Source of the DNA: Campylobacter sp. CCUG 57310
GTDB lineage: Bacteria > Campylobacterota > Campylobacteria > Campylobacterales > Campylobacteraceae
Reading direction: 5' to 3'
Length of the DNA stretch: 64,000 nt
Assembly: GCF_013201975.1 (NCBI RefSeq)
Contig: NZ_CP053845.1
Span: 62,001 to 126,000, forward strand
The notes beneath the pieces were generated by a model, which saw only the letters and a list, made by a program, of their open reading frames with translations, ran no database searches and was not told the origin of the DNA. The position numbers were made by a program, and so were the translations under genes. This document shows, one piece after another, positions 8,844-18,099 of this stretch (position 1 is its first letter; every line of letters begins with the position of its first letter).

Positions 8844-10184
8844 GTGTCAAATCACTATGATGTTTTGGTTGTGGGCGGAGGAATTTCAGGGACGGCTCTA
8901 TTTTACGAGCTTGCACGTTATACGGATATAGAGCGTATGGCGCTTTTAGAGAAGTATCCCGCTTGTGCGACTCTAAATTCAAAAGGCACGAGCAACTCGC
9001 AGACTATTCACTGCGGCGACATAGAGACTAATTATACTTTCCAAAAAGCAAAAACCGTCAAAAAATCAGCCGATATGATCGTAAGATACGGCCTTATGCA
9101 CGGCTATGAAAACAAATTTATGTTTGCTCATCAAAAAATGGTTATCGCAGTAGGTGAGATGGAATGTGAAGCGATAAAAGACAGGTTTGATAAATTTAAA
9201 GAGCTTTATACTTCGCTTGAAATTTTCGATAAAGAAATGCTAAAGAAAATCGAGCCTTTGGTAGTGCAAGGTATGGACGGAGATGACCGAAAAGAGCGGA
9301 TCTTAGCCATGGGAGTAACCGGCGGCGAGTATACGACTGTTGATTTTGAGCGGATGTCAAATAGTCTTATAAAGCACGCAAAAGAAGAAAACAAGACCAC
9401 CGATGTGTTTTTTGACGCTTGGGTGAGCAGTATCAAAAATCAAGGCGACAGGTATCTGGTTCAAACTCGCGACGGACGCAAATTTAGCGCAAATTACGTG
9501 GTTGTAAATGCCGGTGCGCATTCGCTTTATCTTGCTCACATGATGGGACTTGGGCTTGAATTTAGCTGTTTGCCTATCGCGGGAAGCTTTTACATGAGCA
9601 AAAAGCGGCTGTTAAGAGGCAAGGTATATACCGTGCAAAATCCAAAACTCCCATTTGCCGCTATCCACGGCGACCCTGATATCCTAGCCGATGGGCTTAC
9701 GAGATTTGGTCCTACTGCTCTTGTGCTGCCTAAACTTGAGCGCTACCGAGGAAATTCGACGGTTGTTGATTTTGTAAGAAGCTTGCGACTTGACTCAAGT
9801 GTGATGAGTGTGCTTACGGGGCTTTTTAAAGATGGCGATATAAGAGAGTATGTGATGAGAAATTTCGCCTATGAAGTGCCTATGATAAATAAAATTTTAT
9901 TTGTAAAAGCGGCAAGAAAGATCGTGCCTTCGCTTAAAAGCGATGATGTTTATTATGCTAGAAATTTTGGCGGAGTTCGCCCGCAGGTGATCGATAAAAA
10001 GAGCAAAGAGCTGATGCTTGGAGAGGCTAGTATAAACACAGGCGATGGGATTATCTTTAATATGACGCCAAGCCCGGGAGCTACAAGTTGTCTGGCAAAT
10101 GCCTGTAGAGACGCTAAAAGAGTGTGCGAATTTTTAGGCAATAAATTTGACGAGGATAGATTTAACTTTGAGCTTGTAGGCTAA
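8844..10184 (+). CDS. mqo: Malate:quinone oxidoreductase
   Basis: This FAD enzyme at the inner face of the membrane oxidises malate to oxaloacetate and passes electrons to menaquinone, replacing NAD-malate dehydrogenase in the TCA cycle of many Campylobacter. The 446-aa product starts with the FAD-binding motif VLVVGGGISGTALFYEL (residues 7-23) and has SNSQTIHCGDIETNY (around 51). The C-terminal half carries DGLTRFGPTALVLP and the flavin-contacting GDGIIFNMTPSPGATS. The length matches C. jejuni Mqo (about 450 aa). The start is GTG. Confidence 0.88.
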   Translation: MSNHYDVLVVGGGISGTALFYELARYTDIERMALLEKYPACATLNSKGTSNSQTIHCGDIETNYTFQKAKTVKKSADMIVRYGLMHGYENKFMFAHQKMVIAVGEMECEAIKDRFDKFKELYTSLEIFDKEMLKKIEPLVVQGMDGDDRKERILAMGVTGGEYTTVDFERMSNSLIKHAKEENKTTDVFFDAWVSSIKNQGDRYLVQTRDGRKFSANYVVVNAGAHSLYLAHMMGLGLEFSCLPIAGSFYMSKKRLLRGKVYTVQNPKLPFAAIHGDPDILADGLTRFGPTALVLPKLERYRGNSTVVDFVRSLRLDSSVMSVLTGLFKDGDIREYVMRNFAYEVPMINKILFVKAARKIVPSLKSDDVYYARNFGGVRPQVIDKKSKELMLGEASINTGDGIIFNMTPSPGATSCLANACRDAKRVCEFLGNKFDEDRFNFELVG

Positions 10185-10197
10185 ATTTGAAGCGAAT

Positions 10198-10875
10198 TTA
10201 GACTGCCGGCGGATAGATGTTTAGCTTGTTTTTATCAAATTCGCAAAAGTGTCCGAGTAAGAAAATTTCAAAACGACTCTTTAAAAAATCCTTTTGAGGC
10301 TTATGTTTAAGCGCAGGATAGAGTAGGTAGCTTGCCAGTAGCAAATCTCCGGTAGCCGATCTATAAGCCTCTTTTAAAACCCAAGCTTTTTCTTCGGCAA
10401 ATTCCGCTTCGTTTAGCCATTTGCTTATGGTTTTATATATTAGCTCTTCTAAAATAGGCTCAAAAACCGCCTCTCTTTGCTCTTGAATTTCGATTTTACG
10501 GACATTTTTAAGCGCTTTAAGAAGCTCTTTGTCTCCCATAAATTCGCCAAATTTTTTAATGTCTTCTATATGAGCCTTGCCAAGCGCCGTAAGTCTTGCT
10601 TCATCGCTTGAAGGAGGAGGTGAAAATATCTGGCTAAACCCCGCCTTGATCCAAGTATGAGCTTTTGCTTTATTTGCTTCATAAAGCGGCATAATCCTAT
10701 CTTGTAGCTCCTTGCCGCAATTTAACGGCTCAAATACTTTATGCACGCCATCTCCGCATGGTAAAAATTCATCAAAAAGCCCGTAAAAGCAAGCGCTTAA
10801 ATCTCTTAAATCGCCCGAGTAGATGTTGATTTGTATTAAATTTGCCAAATACTTTGCGTAATCAAGCTTGGTCAT
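10198..10875 (-). CDS. Hypothetical protein, 225 aa
   Basis: I do not recognise a family. The product is soluble, mostly helical and rich in Glu/Lys, with no signal peptide. The N-terminal 50 residues contain a short Cys/Gly segment (LPCGDGVHKVFEPLNCG, residues 38-54) and the middle has a Pro-rich hinge (FSPPPSS, around 83). It faces mqo and ends 13 bp from it. Codon use matches its neighbours, so it is probably a real conserved Campylobacter protein of unknown role. Confidence 0.7.
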   Translation of the reverse strand: MTKLDYAKYLANLIQINIYSGDLRDLSACFYGLFDEFLPCGDGVHKVFEPLNCGKELQDRIMPLYEANKAKAHTWIKAGFSQIFSPPPSSDEARLTALGKAHIEDIKKFGEFMGDKELLKALKNVRKIEIQEQREAVFEPILEELIYKTISKWLNEAEFAEEKAWVLKEAYRSATGDLLLASYLLYPALKHKPQKDFLKSRFEIFLLGHFCEFDKNKLNIYPPAV

Positions 10876-11017
10876 TTTATCCTCTGTTGTCGGCTAAATT
10901 TCAAAAATCATATATTCATAAAATAAATGTGCACGGAATTTAGCGCTCTTAAAACGAGTAAATATGTAAATTAATCCCGTAAAATAGTAAAAAGAATTTT
11001 AATCAAATTTACCTAGA

Positions 11018-11044
11018 GCAAGCGGGACACATAAACCCGCTTGC
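11018..11044 (-). terminator. Hairpin after the M48 protease gene
   Basis: A 9-bp perfect stem GCAAGCGGG/CCCGCTTGC just past the stop codon of the minus-strand gene. The T-rich side (AAATTTTAATT) is on the plus-strand exit, so the terminator may act better in that direction. Confidence 0.5.
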
Positions 11045-11049
11045 AAATT

Positions 11050-11859
11050 TTAATTAGCCTTTTGCGCCGCCAGATATAGAGGCTCTACCTTTTTAGCTAT
11101 CTCTTTTAAGTCCTTTATACGGCTTGCGTTTGAAGGGTGAGTGCTTAGGATTTCAGGTACCGAGTCTCCTGATTTTTTAGACATCTTTTCCCATACCGTT
11201 ACCGCTTCGTGCGGATCGTATCCCGCTCTTGCCATTAGCTCCGTACCGATGTGATCGGCTTCGGTTTCATGACTTCGTGAAAAAGGTAGGCTTATGGTGT
11301 ATTGAGTAGCTAAATTTATAAGCCCTGTTGCCGTATCGCCAAGCCCTGCTGCGGTTGAAACGGCAAAAATTCCTATGTTTTTGAGCTGATCCGTGCTTGC
11401 TTGTTCGCGACTATGCTCTCTTAGTGCGTGGGCTATCTCGTGACCCATGACTGCTGCTATCTGCGCATCGGTTAAGGATAAATTTTTGATAAGTCCGCTA
11501 TAAACGGCGATCTTGCCTCCCGGCATACACCATGCGTTTAGTGTGTTTGAATTGATAACATTTACTTGCCAGTCCCATTTAAGCGCATCTTCACGGAAAG
11601 CCCCGACTTGCGCTATCAGGCGCTTGCCTATAGTTTGAACGCGTTTAGTAAGCACGGGATCGATATTTAGCGCTTTTTCTTGTCTTGCGGACTGAAGCGT
11701 TTTGGCATAGGCTAAATTTGCACTTTGATTCATCGTCTCAGAGCTTATCAAAAACAGCTGCCTTCTATCGGCTCCAACCGCACCTGCACCTGTTGAACTT
11801 ACGAAGCAACCCGCTAAAAATATCATAGTAAGAACAAGAGGAAGTATAAATTTTTTCAT
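11050..11859 (-). CDS. M48-family metalloprotease lipoprotein (YggG/LoiP-like)
   Basis: The 269-aa product is an envelope zinc protease. A lipoprotein signal with LAGC (Cys18) is followed by the peptidase domain. The zinc motif HEIAHALREHSREQ (around residues 138-151) supplies HExxH, and ETEADHIGTELM (around 203) gives the third, glutamate ligand. The closest well-known relatives are E. coli LoiP/BepA-type quality-control proteases of outer-membrane proteins. Unlike BepA it has no TPR domain. It is a single gene between the hypothetical gene and sbmA. Confidence 0.85.
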   Translation of the reverse strand: MKKFILPLVLTMIFLAGCFVSSTGAGAVGADRRQLFLISSETMNQSANLAYAKTLQSARQEKALNIDPVLTKRVQTIGKRLIAQVGAFREDALKWDWQVNVINSNTLNAWCMPGGKIAVYSGLIKNLSLTDAQIAAVMGHEIAHALREHSREQASTDQLKNIGIFAVSTAAGLGDTATGLINLATQYTISLPFSRSHETEADHIGTELMARAGYDPHEAVTVWEKMSKKSGDSVPEILSTHPSNASRIKDLKEIAKKVEPLYLAAQKAN

Positions 11860-11920
11860 CTTTTAATCCTTAAATTTAGGTTATGAAATTTCAAAAATTA
11901 TACTAAATTTTCTTAAATTT

Positions 11921-12901
11921 CTACTCCCAGCCGACTTTTTTATAGTTGATATTGTGCTCAAATTCTTTTAGACGTTTGTGAATGGAACGAAGCTCTGTTA
12001 TGGTCTTCCAGTTACTGATGAAAACACCAAAGCTTGATCTAACTTGCGCAAAGGCGTTATTTACCTGAACCAAAACTCCAAGCGTGATAAGCCCTGTAAA
12101 TAGCCCTCCACCCATTATGAGATATGGAACTATGGTTAAAATTTGATAGTAGGAGTAAAGCCAAGTATTAAAGTATCCGTAGTGTAAAAACAGTCTTGAG
12201 TAGTTAAATTTAAGCCCTGTAAATAGCTCAACTATCGTAGCGGGGTGAGCGTAATTTACTTTGTTATCCTCCGCTAAAACAAGCTCTTTTCTAAATGCGG
12301 CTTCGACTTTTTGGTTGTTGTATTCAAGCCCCGGAAGTTTGATACCTACAATCCAAGAGATGATAAGTCCGCCCACGCTGATAAGCAAAGCTATCCACAC
12401 AAGAGAGCCCGGGATGTCTTTGATATAGGGTAAATTTACTTTACTGCTAAGCCCCCAAAGTATCGGGATAAAGGCGATTAGAGTCATTATGGAATCCAAG
12501 ATATCAACTCCAAGATCCTCCATGATCTTTGCAAATCTATAAGTATCTTCTTGCATACGCTGCGAGCTTCCTTCTACGTCTTTTTCGACCTTTCTCCAGT
12601 AGTTAAGATAGCTAAAAGTCATCGCCTCGCGCCAGCGAAATATCCAGTGGCTTGAAAAAAACGATATAAAAACCCGAAGCAATACATAAGGCATAGCCAG
12701 ATATAAAAACAGCTTTATGCCGTCCCAAAATTCCTGCACATCGCGCTCTTTTGCATTTTGCAAGATGTCGTAAAAGTTTTTATACCAGTCGTTAAACTGT
12801 ATGTTTAAGTAGGTTTGAATGATAAGAGATAGCGATATCAAAGTTACGCCGCCGTAAGCCCAAGCAGCCCATTTTTTGCTTTTAAAAAAAGATGAAAACA
12901 C
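11921..12901 (-). CDS. sbmA: SbmA/BacA-family peptide uptake transporter
   Basis: The 326-aa inner-membrane protein belongs to the SbmA/BacA family, which imports antimicrobial peptides, bleomycin-like drugs and cobalamin-like compounds using the proton gradient. Visible marks are QFNDWYKNFYDILQNA (around residue 35), HWIFRWREAM (around 86-95), QRMQEDTYRFAKIMEDLG (around 115) and the C-terminal FGVFISNWKTITELRSIHKRL. It is shorter than E. coli SbmA (406 aa), mostly at the N-terminus, as in other Campylobacter BacA proteins. The start is GTG. Confidence 0.85.
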   Translation of the reverse strand: MFSSFFKSKKWAAWAYGGVTLISLSLIIQTYLNIQFNDWYKNFYDILQNAKERDVQEFWDGIKLFLYLAMPYVLLRVFISFFSSHWIFRWREAMTFSYLNYWRKVEKDVEGSSQRMQEDTYRFAKIMEDLGVDILDSIMTLIAFIPILWGLSSKVNLPYIKDIPGSLVWIALLISVGGLIISWIVGIKLPGLEYNNQKVEAAFRKELVLAEDNKVNYAHPATIVELFTGLKFNYSRLFLHYGYFNTWLYSYYQILTIVPYLIMGGGLFTGLITLGVLVQVNNAFAQVRSSFGVFISNWKTITELRSIHKRLKEFEHNINYKKVGWE

Positions 12902-13035
12902 GATCTTGTCCCGATGTTGATATAGAATTTCAAAAGTGAAAGTATAGCAAAAAAGTTATGAGTTTAAATTTTAATATTAATCTTAAATTTATAACTTTTT
13001 CATAAAATTGCGCTATTTTTTAAGAAAGGATCGGG

Positions 13036-13500
13036 ATGAAAAAGAGTAAAAATTTATTTTTGAGTTTAGCTGCGGTTTGCGCCTTTGCTTCAAGCGCCTT
13101 TGCGGGCGGCATGATAGAGGTGTATAAGTCTCCAAGTTGCGGCTGTTGCGGGCTTTGGGCCAATATAATGAAGCAAAACGGCTTTGAGGTAAAAGAGCAT
13201 ATGACCGAAGCTATCATCGAACTAAAGGCTAAAAATAGCGTTCCGCTTGAGCTTTCAAGTTGCCATACGGGCGTGATAGACGGATATGTCGTAGAGGGGC
13301 ACGTACCCGCTGAAGACATAAAAGAGCTTTTGGCCAAAAAGCCTGCCGATGTTGTGGGAATTTCCGTTCCGGGTATGCCTCTTGGAAGCCCCGGGATGGA
13401 GCAAGGCGGCATAGTTGAGGATTATGACGTGATAGCTTTTAAAAAAGACGGCAGCTACGAAATTTTCTCAAGATATAAAAACGGCAAAAGGTTCAAATAG
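13036..13500 (+). CDS. DUF411-family periplasmic metal-binding protein
   Basis: The 154-aa product has a Sec signal (residues 1-22, ending ASSAFA) and the DUF411 core: the motif SPSCGCCGLW (around residues 32-41), then LSSCHTGVIDGYVVEGHVPA (around 74-93) and GISVPGMPLGSPGMEQG. Proteins of this family are linked to copper or other metal resistance and may carry the metal through the two cysteine sites. No copper ATPase or oxidase is adjacent, so the role here is inferred from family only. Confidence 0.85.
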   Translation: MKKSKNLFLSLAAVCAFASSAFAGGMIEVYKSPSCGCCGLWANIMKQNGFEVKEHMTEAIIELKAKNSVPLELSSCHTGVIDGYVVEGHVPAEDIKELLAKKPADVVGISVPGMPLGSPGMEQGGIVEDYDVIAFKKDGSYEIFSRYKNGKRFK

Positions 13501-13510
13501 TCCTTCTTAA

Positions 13511-13539
13511 AAATTCGGCTCAAATTTAGAGCCGAATTT
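13511..13539 (+). terminator. Terminator of the DUF411 gene
   Basis: An 11-bp perfect stem AAATTCGGCTC/GAGCCGAATTT with a 7-base loop and a T-rich exit, 10 bp after the stop codon. Confidence 0.8.
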
Positions 13540-13659
13540 CTGCTTTTAAATTTCTATTCATTTATAAATTCCATTTAAATTTCATCGATTGCTTGGCGTG
13601 AAGTCAAAATTTAGCTTAAATTTACTACCATTTTAAAAGCTAAATTTAAGGAGGTTAAT

Positions 13660-13872
13660 TTGTTTAGAATTGTCTTTGTTTTAGCCGTTGTTTTTGCTCT
13701 TGTGTGGGTTTATATGGGTGCTGATAATAAAACCGTTGCCGATTATAAAAACATGAGCAAAGAGCAGCTTGAAGCTCTTTGTCTTGATAAGCGCGATAAG
13801 ACCGCGTGTCAAAAGATCGCTATTGATTTTATAAATATCTCCAAATCAAACGGCGGAGAGCCTAAATTCTAG
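13660..13872 (+). CDS. Small membrane-anchored protein, 70 aa
   Basis: The predicted 70-aa product has one N-terminal hydrophobic segment (residues 2-19) and a charged outside domain with two cysteines (EALCLDKRDKTACQ). The start is TTG, supported by a strong ribosome site (AAGGAGG, 5 bp upstream of the start). I do not know a family. It stands alone between the DUF411 gene and the CorC-like gene. Confidence 0.65.
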   Translation: MFRIVFVLAVVFALVWVYMGADNKTVADYKNMSKEQLEALCLDKRDKTACQKIAIDFINISKSNGGEPKF

Positions 13873-14002
13873 TTTTAATTTAGTTCTCATAAAAGCCGAA
13901 TTTGTCTTTGGATATAGGGTTAAAGCACGAATTTTAGCTTGATTGAGATTTATTTGCTTTTTTGATATAATGCTGATTTATCTTAATTTCTAAGGATTTT
14001 AA

Positions 14003-15328
14003 TTGCACCCCAGTAGCGATTCATATTTTATGATTTTACTCGCAGTTTTCTTTGTGCTTCTTAACGCTTTCTTTGTTTTATCAGAATTTGCCATCGTAAA
14101 GGTTCGCAAGAGCCGCCTAGAAGAGCTTATCAAAGATAAAGTTCCAAACGCAAAACTCGCTTACGAAATGTCAAACAAGCTTGATACATATCTAAGCGCG
14201 ACTCAGCTTGGTATCACCCTTAGCTCGCTTGCGCTCGGTTGGATAGGCGAGCCTGCTATCGCCAGACTTATAGAAAAACCGATTCAAACATATTTTGACG
14301 TAAGCGACTTGGTGGTTCATACCGTTGCGTTTGCTATCGCATTTACTATCATTACGCTCTTTCATGTTGTGCTTGGCGAGCTTGTGCCAAAGTCCATAGC
14401 AATCGCAAAAGCGGAGAAATCAACCCTTCTTGTTGCAAAGCCGCTTCACCTGTTTTGGGTTGTGTTTTCGCCTCTTATTAAGACTTTTGACTATCTTGCG
14501 TGGATATCTTTAAAAATGCTTGGCATAAAACCTGCCAAAGAGAGCGAGCTTGCACACTCCGAAGAGGAGATAAAGATAATCGTAGGAGAGAGTTTAAAAG
14601 GCGGAGTGTTAGATAGCTTTGAGACCGAGATTATCAAAAATGCGGTCGATTTTAGCGATACGGTAGCTAAAGAGATAATGACGCCTCGCCGCGATATGGT
14701 CTGCATAAATAAGCAAAAAAGCTACGAAGAGAATTTAAAAGTCGTGTTTGACTCGAAGTTTACTCGCTATCCTTATATAGACGGAAGCAAGGACGTAATC
14801 CTTGGAATGATACATATCCGCGATATCCTGCAGATTGATCTTGTGGATAAGAAGCGAGATTTTGACGGTATAGTGCGCGAATTTGTGATCGTGCCTGAAA
14901 ATTTATCTATCTCAAAAATTCTCGTTATGATGAATAAGCAACAAATTTCAGCAGCCTTGGTTGTCGATGAATACGGCGGGACAGCGGGACTTCTTACTAT
15001 GGAAGATATTATGGAGGAAATTTTAGGCGACATCAACGACGAGCATGATGAAGCAAGACCTCTTTATAAAAAGATAAACGAAAATATTTACGAATTTAAC
15101 GGCAGATTTGACATCGAAAGCGTTGAAGAGCTTATGGGCATAAGCTTTGATGACGAGACCGAAGAGCTTACGATCGGCGGATATGTGTTTAATCTCATCG
15201 GAAGGCTACCTGTAGTGGGGGATAGAGCGGAGGATAATAACTGCCACTATGAAGTGCGTAAAATGGACGGCACAAGCATATTAAGCGTGAAAGTCCGTAA
15301 GAAAATCGAAGAAGAAGATGATGATTAA
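14003..15328 (+). CDS. CNNM/CorC-family (HlyC-type) membrane protein
   Basis: The 441-aa product has an N-terminal DUF21/CNNM membrane domain of three to four helices (residues 1-190), two CBS domains (EIMTPRRDMVCI around 224, VVDEYGGTAGLLTMEDIMEEILGDI around 316-340) and a C-terminal CorC/HlyC domain (residues 360-435). The family is linked to Mg2+/Co2+ export and envelope tolerance. The name hemolysin is historical. The start is TTG with TAAGGA upstream. An Asp/Glu-rich tail (EEEDDD) ends the protein. Confidence 0.85.
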   Translation: MHPSSDSYFMILLAVFFVLLNAFFVLSEFAIVKVRKSRLEELIKDKVPNAKLAYEMSNKLDTYLSATQLGITLSSLALGWIGEPAIARLIEKPIQTYFDVSDLVVHTVAFAIAFTIITLFHVVLGELVPKSIAIAKAEKSTLLVAKPLHLFWVVFSPLIKTFDYLAWISLKMLGIKPAKESELAHSEEEIKIIVGESLKGGVLDSFETEIIKNAVDFSDTVAKEIMTPRRDMVCINKQKSYEENLKVVFDSKFTRYPYIDGSKDVILGMIHIRDILQIDLVDKKRDFDGIVREFVIVPENLSISKILVMMNKQQISAALVVDEYGGTAGLLTMEDIMEEILGDINDEHDEARPLYKKINENIYEFNGRFDIESVEELMGISFDDETEELTIGGYVFNLIGRLPVVGDRAEDNNCHYEVRKMDGTSILSVKVRKKIEEEDDD

Positions 15329-15359
15329 CAGCTTCAATTTATAGTTTTATATCGCATTC

Positions 15360-15392
15360 AAGCGGCTAAATTTGACCACCTAAAAGCCGCTT
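15360..15392 (+). terminator. Terminator of the CorC-like gene
   Basis: An 8-bp stem AAGCGGCT/AGCCGCTT with a 17-base loop, followed by TTAAAGCC. The U-run is short, so efficiency is uncertain. Confidence 0.55.
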
Positions 15393-15422
15393 TAAAGCCT
15401 TAATTTTATTTAAGGAGCCAAA

Positions 15423-16004
15423 ATGAGTGTTGTTTTTAAAATTAAAAACAAAAAGAAATTTTTCGGCTACGAAAGTGTTTTAAACGTTGCTCAGGCACTT
15501 GAAATTTTGCCCGGTTTAGAGCAGTTTAACTTCGATGAAAACGATCCGGCATTTAACAAGCAAAAATTTTATTCATTTAAAATACCTAAAGACGGGTATC
15601 TGTTTTTGGGTATAAGAGGCGTGAGCGGACGCGGATTTGAGCTTAGGTATGACGCTGGAAGTAAGAGTTATGAGATCCGTATCTTAACTCCGAGCGCAAA
15701 GAGCGATTGGGAAACGGGACTTGAGTATATCTCAAATTTAGCTTTAAGGCTTGGCTCAAGTATTACAGCCGATATCAATGAAGAAATTTACGACTCTCAA
15801 AGCGTGCTTAAATTTGATTATCAAAAAGACATTTTATTTGGCTTAAAAGGCATACAAAGCGAGCTTGCAAACAGCGACGAAGAGAGTATAAATGAGGGCT
15901 TAATAAGGGCTTTTGCAATAAATTCAAAGATGATAGATGAGATATTATCCTCTAGCGATCCCGTGGCTAAATTTAGCAAGCTTATGGTTGAAAGTCAGTG
16001 CTAA
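15423..16004 (+). CDS. Hypothetical protein, DUF4299-like
   Basis: The 193-aa soluble product begins SVVFKIKNKKKFFGYESVLN, which resembles the start of DUF4299 proteins, a family without known function. There is no signal peptide or cofactor motif. The C-terminal half is acidic and helical. An AAGGAG ribosome site precedes the ATG. It is followed by the DUF2314-ankyrin gene 54 bp downstream and may be co-transcribed with it. Confidence 0.6.
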   Translation: MSVVFKIKNKKKFFGYESVLNVAQALEILPGLEQFNFDENDPAFNKQKFYSFKIPKDGYLFLGIRGVSGRGFELRYDAGSKSYEIRILTPSAKSDWETGLEYISNLALRLGSSITADINEEIYDSQSVLKFDYQKDILFGLKGIQSELANSDEESINEGLIRAFAINSKMIDEILSSSDPVAKFSKLMVESQC

Positions 16005-16057
16005 AGCCTTGAAATTGCACACAAATTTGCAAAAAATATCAAAAATTAGGAGTTAAA

Positions 16058-16852
16058 GTGAGCTTCTTTAAAAAAATTTTCGGCAAGCAAAGACAAGAGG
16101 ACACGGGCGAAAAGATGCCGATTTATTATGTAGATAGTGAGCAAGATGCTATGAGTAGGGCTTATCAGGCGGCTCGCGATACATTTGGATATTTTTGGCG
16201 TGAGCTATACTGGGATCGCCGAAGGATAGTTCCGGGCATTAGCGTCGCATGCGTAAAAGTATTATTTAAAGATAATGCTGGCGGCGAAGAGATTGGCGAG
16301 CATATGTGGATCAACGATATAGAATTTGACGGTGAAAACGTGAGCGGAATTTTGGTAAATGAGCCAAATGACGTTAAAAACATAAAAAACGGTGATTTTG
16401 TGAAAGTGCCGCTAAGCGAGGTTAGTGACTGGTTGTTTGTGATTGACAACAAAAGCTACGGAGGCTTTAGCGTGCATGCTTTGCGTGCGAATATGAGCGA
16501 TAAAGAACGCGCCGAGCATGACTTGGCTTGGGGGTTTGAATTTGGCGATTTTAACGATATTTTAGTCGCTTATGAGCAAAAAGAGTGTCCTGAAAATTTG
16601 ATCGAGCACCCGATGTGTAAAAACGTGATAGATCAAGTTAAAGAGTATATAACAAACAACTCAAACATACTAAGTGATGTGGATGAGCTTGGATATACGC
16701 AGCTTCATCATGAGGCTATAGCCGGGAATTTGGGTGTTGTTGAGATTTTGCTTGAAAACGGCGCGGATAAAAATGCAAAGACAAATAGCGGCAAAACCGC
16801 GCTTGATTTTGCTAAGGCGTTAAAATGGGAGCACATAGCAAGAGTTTTATAA
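16058..16852 (+). CDS. DUF2314 domain protein with C-terminal ankyrin repeats
   Basis: The 264-aa product has an N-terminal DUF2314 (YegJ-type) domain: a helical start, then HMWINDIEFDGENVSGILVNEP (around residues 82-103), GDFVKVPLSEVSDWLFV and SYGGFSVHALRAN. The last 65 residues form about two ankyrin repeats (DELGYTQLHHEAIAGNLGVVEILLENGADKNAKT). DUF2314 has no established activity; ankyrin repeats bind proteins. The start is GTG with TAGGAG upstream. The protein ends at the last ankyrin helix, so a shortened repeat array is possible. Confidence 0.75.
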   Translation: MSFFKKIFGKQRQEDTGEKMPIYYVDSEQDAMSRAYQAARDTFGYFWRELYWDRRRIVPGISVACVKVLFKDNAGGEEIGEHMWINDIEFDGENVSGILVNEPNDVKNIKNGDFVKVPLSEVSDWLFVIDNKSYGGFSVHALRANMSDKERAEHDLAWGFEFGDFNDILVAYEQKECPENLIEHPMCKNVIDQVKEYITNNSNILSDVDELGYTQLHHEAIAGNLGVVEILLENGADKNAKTNSGKTALDFAKALKWEHIARVL

Positions 16853-16903
16853 ATTTACTACCGAGCTTGAAATTTGGCTTTTTGGGTTACTTAAAAGCAA
16901 GTT

Positions 16904-16927
16904 GTCCGATAAGAGATATTATCGGAC
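16904..16927 (-). terminator. Terminator of the orphan TRAP receptor gene
   Basis: A 9-bp perfect stem GTCCGATAA/TTATCGGAC, 6 bp past the stop codon of the minus-strand gene; the minus-strand exit reads AACTTGCTTTT. Confidence 0.6.
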
Positions 16928-16933
16928 GATGAG

Positions 16934-17992
16934 TTATTTTTGCATATTTTTGATGTAGGTGTAGTCTGAAATTTCAGTCCATTTTCTACTAATCTTCATA
17001 AAATTTCTTCTTGATTCCAAAATCTCCTTAAACAGAGGATCTTTGACCGAAAGCTCGTCTAAAATTTCATCCGTAGCCTTTTTAAGAGCGGCTATTATCT
17101 CAGGCGAAAAAGATGAAATTTTCACATCCGGATGCTCTTTTAGGATTTTTTGAAGAGCTAGGGAATTTTCATAATACGCAGCCTCCAAGACGTATGCCGC
17201 AACCGCTTTGGTGGCTGTTTCGACTATGCCTTGAAGATCTTTTGGCAGCTTCTCCCATAACTTTTTGTTGATGTAAAATTCATTTTCGCTGGCAGGCTCT
17301 TGCCATCCCGTGTAATAAAATTTAGCGATCTTTTCAAAGCCCAAATTTATATCTACGGCAGGGCTTACCCACTCGACCGCATCTATGGTGTTCATCTCAA
17401 GAGCCATATAAAGCTCTCCTATGGGAATTGTGTTTATGCTTACTCCAAGACGCGCCATTATCTCGCCGCCAAGCCCGGGAATTCGAACTTTTAGCCCTTT
17501 TAAATCATCTATGCTTTTTATCTCTTTTTTAAACCAACCGCCCATTTGCATGCCGAAATTTCCGCCGTTAAAAGGGATGATATTGTGCTCGCCATATACT
17601 TTTTGAGCAAATTCCTTGCCTCCTGCATGGCTATACCAAGCGTGCTGCTCTAATGCGTTCATGTCAAAAGGAACGGTGGTAAATAGCATAAGCTTAGGAT
17701 CTTTGCCTTTGTAAAAATATCCCGCAGTGTAGCCGATGTCGTATTGAGCGTTTTTAACCAGATCAAGTATGGCAAACTGCGCTTTGTGCTTGGACGGATA
17801 ATCAATCCTTACTTCAATGCGACCGTTACTCATGGTTTCAACCATCTCTTTAAATTTCTTAGGAACTTCGCCTAGAACAGGAACGTTGCTCTCATAAGTC
17901 GTAGCAAATTTTAGCTTATAGGTTTTTTGATCTCCGAGCAAAGAGCTAGCAAGTAGAGCCGTAAGCATAAAAGCGGCAAATTTCTTCATCAT
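16934..17992 (-). CDS. Orphan TRAP transporter substrate-binding protein
   Basis: The 352-aa DctP-type periplasmic receptor has a Sec signal (residues 1-20) and the family core (KGLKVRIPGLGGEIMARLGVS around 164-184, with the carboxylate-binding Arg; EWVSPAVDINLGFEKIAKFYY around 213-233). The closest known group is the TakP type that binds 2-oxo or hydroxy monocarboxylates, because of the GELYMALEMNTIDAVEWVSP block. No DctQ/DctM permease is nearby, so it either shares another permease or has a sensing role. An AAGGAG-type site precedes the ATG. Confidence 0.85.
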   Translation of the reverse strand: MMKKFAAFMLTALLASSLLGDQKTYKLKFATTYESNVPVLGEVPKKFKEMVETMSNGRIEVRIDYPSKHKAQFAILDLVKNAQYDIGYTAGYFYKGKDPKLMLFTTVPFDMNALEQHAWYSHAGGKEFAQKVYGEHNIIPFNGGNFGMQMGGWFKKEIKSIDDLKGLKVRIPGLGGEIMARLGVSINTIPIGELYMALEMNTIDAVEWVSPAVDINLGFEKIAKFYYTGWQEPASENEFYINKKLWEKLPKDLQGIVETATKAVAAYVLEAAYYENSLALQKILKEHPDVKISSFSPEIIAALKKATDEILDELSVKDPLFKEILESRRNFMKISRKWTEISDYTYIKNMQK

Positions 17993-18099
17993 CTCTCCTT
18001 TAAGTTAGGGTTAAGTAGATTATACGAAATTTTATATTTCTTGCCGATTTTTATGAAAATTTATATATTTTAAAATATAAATTTGAGTAAATTTGTAAT

